Below, in pieces: positions 16,074 through 22,583 of a stretch of DNA of 42,873 nt; positions within the stretch are counted from its first letter, which is position 1; each line of letters begins with the position of its first letter. This DNA comes from Allosphingosinicella deserti. GTDB lineage: Bacteria > Pseudomonadota > Alphaproteobacteria > Sphingomonadales > Sphingomonadaceae. The notes under the pieces are model-generated. The model ran no database searches. It saw only the letters and a list, made by a program, of their open reading frames with translations, and was not told where the DNA came from. The position numbers and the translations under genes were made by a program. The DNA is taken from assembly GCF_003012735.1 (NCBI RefSeq), contig NZ_PXYI01000016.1:1-42873 (forward strand). The letters are read 5' to 3'.

Positions 16074-17248
16074 GCGGCCGCTTGCGACGCGGCCTTGCCG
16101 ACCTCGCCTGCCGTGTCCTGCAGGTGACGCTGCCGCCCTCCTTGCAATCCTGGGGATGGGCGGTCCGCTGCGAAACGGCGGAGATCCCGGACGACACCGA
16201 GGCGCTTCTGTTCGCGCTCGAGAGCCTGTGCGGGCTGATGCCGCATGCGATCGGGGCGCGCCTGCTCCGCCCCTGTGCGTCGCCGACAGGCGATGGCGCT
16301 CTTCACTCCGGAGGTACGATCACCATGACCGTCTACGACGCTACGATGCGCCGCCCGCGCGCGCTCGGCACGATCTGCGCGATCGGCGCGGTTGCCCTGG
16401 GCCTGGCCTATTTGCTGATCGCCGGTGCCCCGGTCCGCTACCTTGCAGTCAATGCCAGCGCCTTGGTGATCGGCCTTGCGATGCTGGCCCTGCTCGGCCG
16501 CGCCGAGGCCGCAGCGCGGCAAGGGACCGGCGGAGCGATTTCGGCGATGGCGGGTGCGCTGCTGGCGACCGCGCTGCTGGGCGACGAGGTCGAGGGCGCG
16601 GCGCGCTGGGTGCACCTCGCCGGAGTGTCCCTGCAACCGAGCCTGATCCTGTTGCCGGTGATGCTCGTCGGCTTCTCGCGCAGCCGCAACGCGCTTGCCA
16701 CGGCGGGCATCGTCGCGTCCGTCCTGGCGATGGCGCTTCAGCCCGACCGGGCCATGGCCGGCATGCTGGCGCTGGCGCTGATCGTGCTGGCGATCATGCG
16801 TCGCGAGAGGCAGGTCATCGCGGCCGCCGCCGTCAGCGCCGCCGGCTTCGCGATAACGCTGGCGCGCCCCGACACGCTCTCGGCCGTCCCCTTCGTCGAC
16901 GAGGTTCTCTATTCGTCCTTCGACGTTCACGCTGCTGCGGGGATTGCGGTGCTGGGCGGCGCGGCTCTGCTGCTGGTGCCGGCACTCGCCGGCTGGAACC
17001 GTGACCCGGCAAACCGCGCCACCTACGTCACCTTCGGCGCCGTCTGGTTCGCAGCCGTGATGGCTGCCGCCCTCGGCAATTACCCCACGCCGATCGTGGG
17101 CTATGGCGGCAGCGCCATCATCGGCTACGCCCTCAGCCTCCTGGCACTGCCCAAGCGCGCGGAGGCACGCGCCGCGGCGGCGTCCGCGACCCGCAGCGAG
17201 GCGGAGGCGACTCCGACCGATCGTCATCTGCTCGTCGGAACGGCATGA
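16070..17248 (+). CDS. multi-pass membrane protein with SEDS (FtsW/RodA)-like motifs
   Basis: A 392-residue protein from the GTG that overlaps the PadR stop. Residues 1-70 form a soluble segment (LPPSLQSWGWAVRCETAEIP) of a kind often encoded after PadR genes. From about residue 95 to 362 it is a polytopic membrane domain. Several stretches echo SEDS glycosyltransferases: GAARWVHLAGVSLQPS at 177-191, ALQPDRAMAG at 222-231, PFVDEVLYSSFD at 274-285 and GNYPTPIVGYGGSAIIGY at 336-353. In FtsW/RodA the matching blocks are the RW-QPS motif, QPD, the loop with the catalytic Asp, and the final SYGGSS. The domain is shorter than normal SEDS proteins. An internal ATG at 16325, with GGAGG upstream, would give a 307-residue form lacking the soluble segment. 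Confidence 0.75.
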   Translation: MSGRLRRGLADLACRVLQVTLPPSLQSWGWAVRCETAEIPDDTEALLFALESLCGLMPHAIGARLLRPCASPTGDGALHSGGTITMTVYDATMRRPRALGTICAIGAVALGLAYLLIAGAPVRYLAVNASALVIGLAMLALLGRAEAAARQGTGGAISAMAGALLATALLGDEVEGAARWVHLAGVSLQPSLILLPVMLVGFSRSRNALATAGIVASVLAMALQPDRAMAGMLALALIVLAIMRRERQVIAAAAVSAAGFAITLARPDTLSAVPFVDEVLYSSFDVHAAAGIAVLGGAALLLVPALAGWNRDPANRATYVTFGAVWFAAVMAAALGNYPTPIVGYGGSAIIGYALSLLALPKRAEARAAAASATRSEAEATPTDRHLLVGTA

Positions 17249-17500
17249 TCGACCTGTCCGCTTCCGAAAACGGCAGCAAGCCTGGCCGATCCCGCCGCGG
17301 CAGCCGATTTTTTGCGTCCATTCCCGCGCACGGCTTTTGCCGAAGCGGTTGGCCTCGACGCTCCTCCCAGACGGGTCGCGGCGGCAAATATCCGCGGCCA
17401 TCAACCGGAGACATCGCGGCTTCCGCCCGCAAGCGATCGCCTGATCCTGCGTGCTCGCCGCACGGAGTGAGGGGGAATGCTGATGTCGCGCAAGCGCGCG
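17249..17500. other. intergenic region, no gene seen
   Basis: This stretch between the SEDS-like gene and the promoter of the next operon has no frame with protein-like content on either strand. It contains a run of T (in GATTTTTTGCG) soon after the stop codon, preceded by GC-rich sequence. That could end transcription of the PadR operon, but I cannot draw a convincing stem. Confidence 0.4.
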
Positions 17501-17533
17501 TTGCGCGGCGCGGAGGTCCGTCCCGCCTATAAT
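17501..17533 (+). promoter_or_regulatory. candidate promoter of the GGDEF operon
   Basis: A consensus -10 hexamer TATAAT lies at 17528-17533. The best -35 match, TTGCGC at 17501-17506, is 21 bases away and so is too distant to be strong. Transcription would begin near 17540 and leave a short leader with AAAGGTG before the ATG at 17553. Confidence 0.4.
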
Positions 17534-17552
17534 GGGTGGGAAAGGTGATCCG

Positions 17553-17774
17553 ATGCAAAACCAACCCGGCGATTATGCGGCTCAGATTCCGCCCGAACTC
17601 CAGCAGAGCGTGGAGCGGCACCAGCGTCATTTGGCTGCCCTCGTCGGCAGCTTGCGGGCCGCAGGGGTCGGGGAAGAGATGATCGAAGCGAGCGTTCATC
17701 AGCTTCTCGACAGCTATCGCAACGAGCTGACGGACGCGATGCGCGCGATGGTCAAGGATCAATCCTGTGGTTGA
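17553..17774 (+). CDS. small protein (73 residues) coupled to diguanylate cyclase
   Basis: A 73-residue, mostly helical, cytosolic protein with no membrane segment. It contains IPPELQQSVERHQRHLAALV and SLRAAGVGEEMIEASVHQLL, spaced like two amphipathic helices, so it may dimerise or bind a partner. I do not recognise a family. The ATG at 17553 has AAAGGTGA upstream. An earlier ATG at 17532 lies inside the -10 box and was rejected. The gene overlaps the diguanylate cyclase by eight bases, so the two proteins are made together. The small protein could modulate the cyclase, which is inference from position. Confidence 0.7.
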   Translation: MQNQPGDYAAQIPPELQQSVERHQRHLAALVGSLRAAGVGEEMIEASVHQLLDSYRNELTDAMRAMVKDQSCG

Positions 17775-18753
17775 GCAGAAGCTCGCCGACGACGAGGGGC
17801 GTCTCTCTGCGCTCCGGCGCCTCGACGTCATGGACACGGGTCCCGAGGAGCCGTTCGAAAAGATCGTGACCCTGGTCCGGACTGTGCTCGCAGTGCCGAT
17901 CGCCACCGTGACCCTCGTCGATCGCCATCGGCAGTGGTTCAAGGCGCAGCGCGGCCTGGATGTGCCGGAGACGCCGCGATCCATTTCCTTTTGCACCCAC
18001 ACCATCCGGCAGCGAGACCCGTTGATCGTCGAAGACGCGCATCTCGACCAACGGTTTGCAGACAACCCGCTGGTGCTCGGGGCACCGCGGATCCGGAGCT
18101 ACGCGGGCATTCCGCTTCGTACGCCCGAAGGCTATAATGTCGGTTCGCTGTGCGCGATGGACAACAAGCCACGCCGGTTCAGTCCTGCCGACATCGCCAT
18201 CCTCAGCAACTTCGCCAACATCGTCAGCGACGAACTCGAACTGCGACTGATCGCGCAGAGTGATTATCTGACCGGCGCTCTCACCAGGCGAGGGTTCGAG
18301 GAACAGGCGAAACGCGAGCTTGCGCGGCATTCCCGCTATGGCCGACCGAGCGCGCTGGTGATGATCGACGTCGATCATTTCAAGTCGGTCAACGACAGCC
18401 ATGGCCACCCGGCCGGGGATGAAGTGCTTCGTCAGCTCGCCGACATTTCACTCGATACCTTGCGTCCGTCGGACGCGTTCGGCCGCCTCGGCGGAGAGGA
18501 GTTCGCCGTTCTTCTGCCCGAGACCGGAGGAGCCGATGCCCTGGCCGCGGCGGAACGCCTCCGCCAGGCGGTGGAAGCGCATTCGTTCGATCTTCCGGGC
18601 GGGACGCGGCTGAAAATCACGGCGAGCCTTGGTGTCGCCTCGGTATCGCCGGGCTTGGCCTCCGTCGGAGACTGGTTCGCAAGAGCGGATGCAATGCTCT
18701 ACGAGGCGAAGAATGGCGGGAGGAACTGCAGCCGGCTGGCCTTGCAGGATTAG
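17767..18753 (+). CDS. GAF-GGDEF diguanylate cyclase
   Basis: A 328-residue soluble signalling enzyme. An N-terminal GAF domain (about 20-160) carries HTIRQRDPLIVEDAHLDQRF and SYAGIPLRTPEGYNVGSLCA, typical of GAF domains fused to GGDEF. The GGDEF domain (about 165-325) has an intact active-site motif GGEEF at 242-246, DVDHFKSVND with the metal-binding Asp, and RPSD at 233-236, five residues before GGEEF, which is the product-inhibition I-site. It should make c-di-GMP from two GTP with feedback control. The start is GTG, overlapping the small upstream gene by eight bases. Confidence 0.92.
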   Translation: MVEQKLADDEGRLSALRRLDVMDTGPEEPFEKIVTLVRTVLAVPIATVTLVDRHRQWFKAQRGLDVPETPRSISFCTHTIRQRDPLIVEDAHLDQRFADNPLVLGAPRIRSYAGIPLRTPEGYNVGSLCAMDNKPRRFSPADIAILSNFANIVSDELELRLIAQSDYLTGALTRRGFEEQAKRELARHSRYGRPSALVMIDVDHFKSVNDSHGHPAGDEVLRQLADISLDTLRPSDAFGRLGGEEFAVLLPETGGADALAAAERLRQAVEAHSFDLPGGTRLKITASLGVASVSPGLASVGDWFARADAMLYEAKNGGRNCSRLALQD

Positions 18754-18909
18754 CGCCGGGCAGGACCGGGCGCCTGGTTGTGAGCGGGGCTTCATGGGAG
18801 CCACGAGGACCGGCTCGGGCGTCTTGATCTGACTCGCGGCGCAGGGACGCGACATCAAAATCGGCGGGCGCGGCGGAAGGGGACCGGCGATCCCGGCAGG
18901 TTCGCCCCC

Positions 18910-19596
18910 CTAAACGCTCCCGACATCAGCGCGACCTGGGAAGAGCCAGCTGGCCGCGATCGCGCCCGCGCACGCGCCGGCAAGCTGTGCGACGACGAAT
19001 GCGGGAACGTTCGCCGGGGCTATGCCGGCAAAGGTGTCCGAGAGGCTGCGGGCTATGGTGATCGCCGGGTTGGCGAAGCTGGTCGACGCGGTGAACCAGT
19101 AGGCGGCGACGATGTAGAGCGCGACGCTTGCCGGGACCGCCGCCTTGCGGTGCCGAACGGTGCCGATGATCGTCAGAACCAGGCCGAAGGTCGCGATGCC
19201 CTCCGCCAGCCACTGGCCGAGCCCGGTCCGAGTCTTGAGAGAGACCTGGAACAGGGGCAGGTCGAACATCAGGTGCGCGGCCCAGACCCCGACGATGCCG
19301 AAGCAGAGCTGCGCCGGCACGTAGAGCAAGGCCGCGCGCCAGGGGATCTCTCCGCGCGCCGCGGCGACCAAGGTGACCGCTGGGTTCATGTGCGCACCGG
19401 AGATCGGACCCAGCACGGTGATCAACACATAGAGGATCGCGCCCGTCGCCATCGTGTTGCCGAGGAGCGCAACGCCGACGTTCCCCGGGGAGAGATCCTC
19501 GCCCATGATCCCGGAGCCGATGACCGTCGCGAACAGGAAGAACGAGCCGATTGCCTCGGCCGCAAGGCGGTGGCGCAAGCTTGGCGTCTGGTTCAT
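18910..19596 (-). CDS. MIP/aquaporin family channel protein
   Basis: A 228-residue six-helix channel of the major intrinsic protein family. The two pore half-helices carry SGAHMNPAVTL and SFANPAITIARSLSDTFAGI. In water-specific AqpZ an Arg follows the second NPA directly. Here that place is Ile, with Arg only five residues later, so the selectivity filter is wider. This second-NPA block (NPAxTxAR, DTFAGIAP) resembles channels found in arsenic-resistance operons such as AqpS, but no ars gene is next to it here. It may carry small uncharged solutes such as glycerol, arsenite or methylarsenicals. The ATG at 19594-19596 was chosen since the upstream extension is not hydrophobic and the N-terminus fits the family. 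Confidence 0.9.
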   Translation of the reverse strand: MNQTPSLRHRLAAEAIGSFFLFATVIGSGIMGEDLSPGNVGVALLGNTMATGAILYVLITVLGPISGAHMNPAVTLVAAARGEIPWRAALLYVPAQLCFGIVGVWAAHLMFDLPLFQVSLKTRTGLGQWLAEGIATFGLVLTIIGTVRHRKAAVPASVALYIVAAYWFTASTSFANPAITIARSLSDTFAGIAPANVPAFVVAQLAGACAGAIAASWLFPGRADVGSV

Positions 19597-19872
19597 GTCC
19601 CTCAACACTCCCCGCTGCGATCGCGCCGACCCGACGCTCAGGTCAGCGAGCCGCTCGCCTGTACTGGTGCGGAGCGCGTTACAAGCCTTGTCGAGGCCTT
19701 CATCCTGATTGCGCATTCCCTCGGCGACAGCGACGGGCGGCCTGGAAGCGGCACGCCCGAATTGGGCGAACCCGCCGCCCGCCGGCTGTTGAAGGTGCAA
19801 CCGCCGCTGTCGACGGGCCGTTCCCCTCGGGATTGCGGAAATGACCGGCGCTGGTCCACGCCGGTCCTCCGC
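19597..19872. other. intergenic region between GH43 and MIP genes
   Basis: These 276 bases lie between two minus-strand genes. No frame in it is protein-like and no clear hairpin terminator follows the GH43 gene. The promoter of the MIP gene should be here, but no strong -35/-10 pair was recognised. Confidence 0.4.
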
Positions 19873-20994
19873 TTACTTCCTGAACGGGTTGATCGTCTGG
19901 ATCGTGCCGTCGGGATTGTATGTGAGCTCGGTCATCTTGACGTTGCGCAAGCGGGTCTGGCCCGAGAGCTGGCTGTCGGCATAGAAAAGCCACCACTTGC
20001 CCTGCCACTCGACGATCGAATGATGGGTGGTCCAGCCTTCGACCGGCTCCAGGATGCGGCCCTTGTAGGTGAAGGGGCCGTAGGGCGAGTCGCCGATCGC
20101 ATAAACGAGGTAATGGGTATTGCCGGTCGAGTAGCTGAAATAATATTTGCCGTTGTACTTGTGCATCCACGCGGCTTCGAAGAAGCGCCGATCGTGATCC
20201 TTGCCCAAGAGCGGCTTGCCGGCCTCGTCCAGGATGACGACGTCGCGCGGCTTTTCCGAGAACTCGGTCATGCTGCCGTCGAGCGCCGCGACCTTGGGGG
20301 CGAGGGCGGGCTTGTCCGGCTGCTCCAGATCGGTCTTTGAGCCGTTCGGGTCGTAGGTGCCGGTCACGTTGCGCTGGAGCTGGCCGCCCCAGATACCGCC
20401 GAAATACATGTACGATTTGCCGTCGGTGTCGGTGAACACCGCCGGATCGATCGAGAAGCTGCCCTTGATCGGCGCGGGATTGGCCTTGAACGGGCCGACC
20501 GGCGACTTCGAGGTGGCGACGCCGATGCGGAAGGCGCCCTGTTTATCCTTGGCGGGGAAATAGAGGTAATAGGTCCCGTTCTTGAACGCGGCGTCCGGAG
20601 CCCACATCTGCTGGGTCGCCCAGGGCACGTCCTTCACGTCCAGCGCGGTCGGGTGGACCGTCACTTTTCCGCCCGGCGAGTCCATGCTGAGGATGCGGTA
20701 ATCGCGCATCTCGAAATGGCCGCCGAGATCGTCCTCCTTGGCGTCGCCGTCGATGTCGTGGCTGGGATAGATGTACAGCTTGCCGTCACCCCAGACGTGC
20801 GCGGACGGATCGGCCGTGTAGATCTCGCTGACCAGCGGCTGCGAGAGATAGCGCGCGGCATCCTTGGCCCGCGACCCGGCCTGAGGTGCCGTCTGGTCGG
20901 CCGAACTCGTGTTGGCCTGCCCGTCGGCCGGCCCCGTGCACGCCTGCACGGCGAGCAAGGCGATGCTGCTGATCGCAAGTTTGAAGCGCTTCAT
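19873..20994 (-). CDS. glycoside hydrolase family 43 lipoprotein
   Basis: A 373-residue GH43 enzyme with a secretion signal (residues 1-18) ending in a lipobox-like AVQAC, so Cys19 is probably lipidated. A flexible Ser/Ala/Gln-rich linker runs to about residue 45. The five-bladed propeller shows the expected acids: Asp62 in TADPSAHVWGDG, Asp134 in MWAPDAAFKNG, Asp183 in SIDPAVFTDTDGKSYMYFGG and the general acid Glu273 in FFEAAWMHKYNGKYYFSYS. Family members split xylan, arabinan or arabinoxylan side chains, and the exact activity is unknown. The ATG at 20992-20994 starts the signal peptide. A LacI-type palindrome 42 bases upstream suggests sugar-dependent repression. Confidence 0.92.
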   Translation of the reverse strand: MKRFKLAISSIALLAVQACTGPADGQANTSSADQTAPQAGSRAKDAARYLSQPLVSEIYTADPSAHVWGDGKLYIYPSHDIDGDAKEDDLGGHFEMRDYRILSMDSPGGKVTVHPTALDVKDVPWATQQMWAPDAAFKNGTYYLYFPAKDKQGAFRIGVATSKSPVGPFKANPAPIKGSFSIDPAVFTDTDGKSYMYFGGIWGGQLQRNVTGTYDPNGSKTDLEQPDKPALAPKVAALDGSMTEFSEKPRDVVILDEAGKPLLGKDHDRRFFEAAWMHKYNGKYYFSYSTGNTHYLVYAIGDSPYGPFTYKGRILEPVEGWTTHHSIVEWQGKWWLFYADSQLSGQTRLRNVKMTELTYNPDGTIQTINPFRK

Positions 20995-21035
20995 ATTACC
21001 CTCTCCATCCAAGGCCGCTTGCCGCGAGCTCTGGC

Positions 21036-21047
21036 GTTAGCGCTAAC
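21036..21047. promoter_or_regulatory. LacI-family operator palindrome upstream of GH43
   Basis: GTTAGCGCTAAC is a perfect 12-base palindrome. Its AGCGCT centre is the hallmark of LacI/GalR-family operators that control sugar-uptake and glycosidase genes in sphingomonads, caulobacters and xanthomonads. It lies 42 bases before the GH43 start codon. No LacI-family gene is present in this window, so the regulator must be encoded elsewhere. Confidence 0.65.
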
Positions 21048-21101
21048 ATCGCTGTGGGTCGGAACGCAAGCGGCTGCGCGCCACAGATGCGGTGCAGAAC
21101 C

Positions 21102-21443
21102 TTACCCGGTAACGGGCTGCTCGTTCGACTCTGACGAAGGGCAACCAAGCTTGTCTGGAGAGATGCTCCCGGGCTTCACGATCATGCCGCCGGAGTCGAA
21201 GCCGATCGGCTCCGGCGCGGCGAGCGCGATCGGCGGTTCTTCCGCCCGCATGGCCGGACGAAGGACGAAGGCCCCGTCTGCCCGGCGATGGGCGCGGAAC
21301 AGGCCGCCTTCGAACGCGACGAACCCGCAGGCTTCGGCGGGCGTCGTGTCCCGCAGCCAAAAGGGATAGGCCGCGATCGGCGAGGCGACCAGGATGAGGC
21401 TGGGCCATTTGAACCATCCCAGCGCGCCGAGCCAGCGCATCAT
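21102..21443 (-). CDS. small membrane-anchored protein of the iron-uptake operon
   Basis: A 113-residue protein with one N-terminal transmembrane segment (WPSLILVASPIAAYPFWL, about residues 14-31). A polar domain follows, with FVAFEGGLFRAHRRADGAFV and PIGFDSGGMIVKPG. I do not recognise a named family. Its ATG overlaps the PepSY gene stop (TGA at 21440-21442), so it is translated with that gene as the last member of the Fur-box operon. From position and topology it is probably an inner-membrane protein facing the periplasm and helping the PepSY protein handle iron-siderophores, which is inference. The two cysteines (Cys41 region and Cys near the end) are worth noting as possible ligands or a disulfide. 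Confidence 0.75.
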   Translation of the reverse strand: MMRWLGALGWFKWPSLILVASPIAAYPFWLRDTTPAEACGFVAFEGGLFRAHRRADGAFVLRPAMRAEEPPIALAAPEPIGFDSGGMIVKPGSISPDKLGCPSSESNEQPVTG

Positions 21444-22579
21444 CGCAGCGCCTGCGCGGCATGCGCAACCCGCTTGGTGAAGATGATCACGCCCGTCGCG
21501 CAAAGGGCCGTAAGCAGCAGCCCGAACAGCATCCAGATCAGCTTGGTGACGAGCCCTCCGAAATTGCCGAAGTGGAGCGGATCCGCGGTATGCACCCATC
21601 GTTCGGCCGCCGCGAGTTCGCCCGCCACGCGCGCGCCGACGACTTGGTCGGTGGCGGGATCTATGAAGAGCGCGTTGGTACGCTCTCGCACCAGCCAGGC
21701 GCGCCATTGCCCCTGGACGACCACGGGATCGCTCTCGCCATAGGGCATTTGAACGAGGGTGATCGAGATTCCGGGAAAGCGCGAGCGGGCGGCGGTGATC
21801 CAGGCGGAGACCCGCGCGGGCGCAGGCGTCGGCAGGACATGGCGCGACCTCGCCTCGGGCTCCGCCGTTTCCAAAGACGGCGCCGCGCGCTCGACGAAAT
21901 ACCAGATCGAGGTGAGGCCGATCACCGCCACGAACCACAAGGACCACAGGCCGATCAGCCGGTGCAGGTCGCCCGACCAAGTCCGGGTCGAACGGTTCCA
22001 CCGCGGCAGCCGGAAGAAGCCGCGCCAGAACTTCTTGTAGGTGAGCAGGCCGGTGACCAGCGACAGGATCAGGACGAAGCCCAGGCTGGTGACGAGGTAG
22101 AAGGGCCAGTCGGTCGGCAGAAGCAGGTAGTAATGAAGCGCCCGCATGACGAAGTGAAAGCTCGGGCCGCTTCCCTCGCCGGTGACGACCATCCGCGACG
22201 GATCGATGTAGAGCCGGCGCGCGGTACCGTCGGCAAGGACGATGTCGGCCTGGCGCGCGAAATAGCCGGTGTCGGCCCGGTCGTAGGTGCCGATGCTCTG
22301 GATATAGGCGTCCGGATAGCGATCACGGACCAGCCCCCACATGGCGGCATAATCATCCGTTCGGCCGTCGCTGACGCCGCGCACCTCCGGCTGGATCACC
22401 CATTCGATTTCGTGGCTGACGGTGGCAATGGTGCCGGTCAGGCAGACGAAGCCGAGCAGGAGACTGAGCTTCAGCCCGAACAGGCTGTGCAGGAGAAAGG
22501 CCAGCGGCCGCCGCACGGCACCGGCGGGCGCGACCCGTTCGCCTGGCCGTCCGCGGGGGATCGCCGCCGGCCGGTTCAC
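21440..22579 (-). CDS. PepSY-associated TM helix protein, probable siderophore-iron reductase type
   Basis: A 379-residue inner-membrane protein of the PepSY_TM family. The first helix (KLSLLLGFVCLTGTIATVSH) precedes the first periplasmic PepSY-like region. A central pair of helices (FYLVTSLGFVLILSLVTGLL and LWSLWFVAVIGLTSIWYFV) flanks a cytoplasmic segment with WSGDLHRLIGLW. A last helix (LIWMLFGLLLTALCATGVII) ends the protein. Histidines at the membrane edges (SHEIEWV, LHYYLLL, GDLHRL, TADPLHFG) are conserved in relatives thought to bind haem and reduce ferric siderophores. It starts at GTG, four bases after the TonB receptor stop, and overlaps the small gene behind it. Confidence 0.88.
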   Translation of the reverse strand: MNRPAAIPRGRPGERVAPAGAVRRPLAFLLHSLFGLKLSLLLGFVCLTGTIATVSHEIEWVIQPEVRGVSDGRTDDYAAMWGLVRDRYPDAYIQSIGTYDRADTGYFARQADIVLADGTARRLYIDPSRMVVTGEGSGPSFHFVMRALHYYLLLPTDWPFYLVTSLGFVLILSLVTGLLTYKKFWRGFFRLPRWNRSTRTWSGDLHRLIGLWSLWFVAVIGLTSIWYFVERAAPSLETAEPEARSRHVLPTPAPARVSAWITAARSRFPGISITLVQMPYGESDPVVVQGQWRAWLVRERTNALFIDPATDQVVGARVAGELAAAERWVHTADPLHFGNFGGLVTKLIWMLFGLLLTALCATGVIIFTKRVAHAAQALR

Positions 22580-22583
22580 CGCA

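Noticed and set aside
15977-17404. 475-residue open frame opposite the PadR/SEDS-like genes
   Set aside because: Rich in Arg, Gln and Asp with no domain, antisense to a clear membrane protein.
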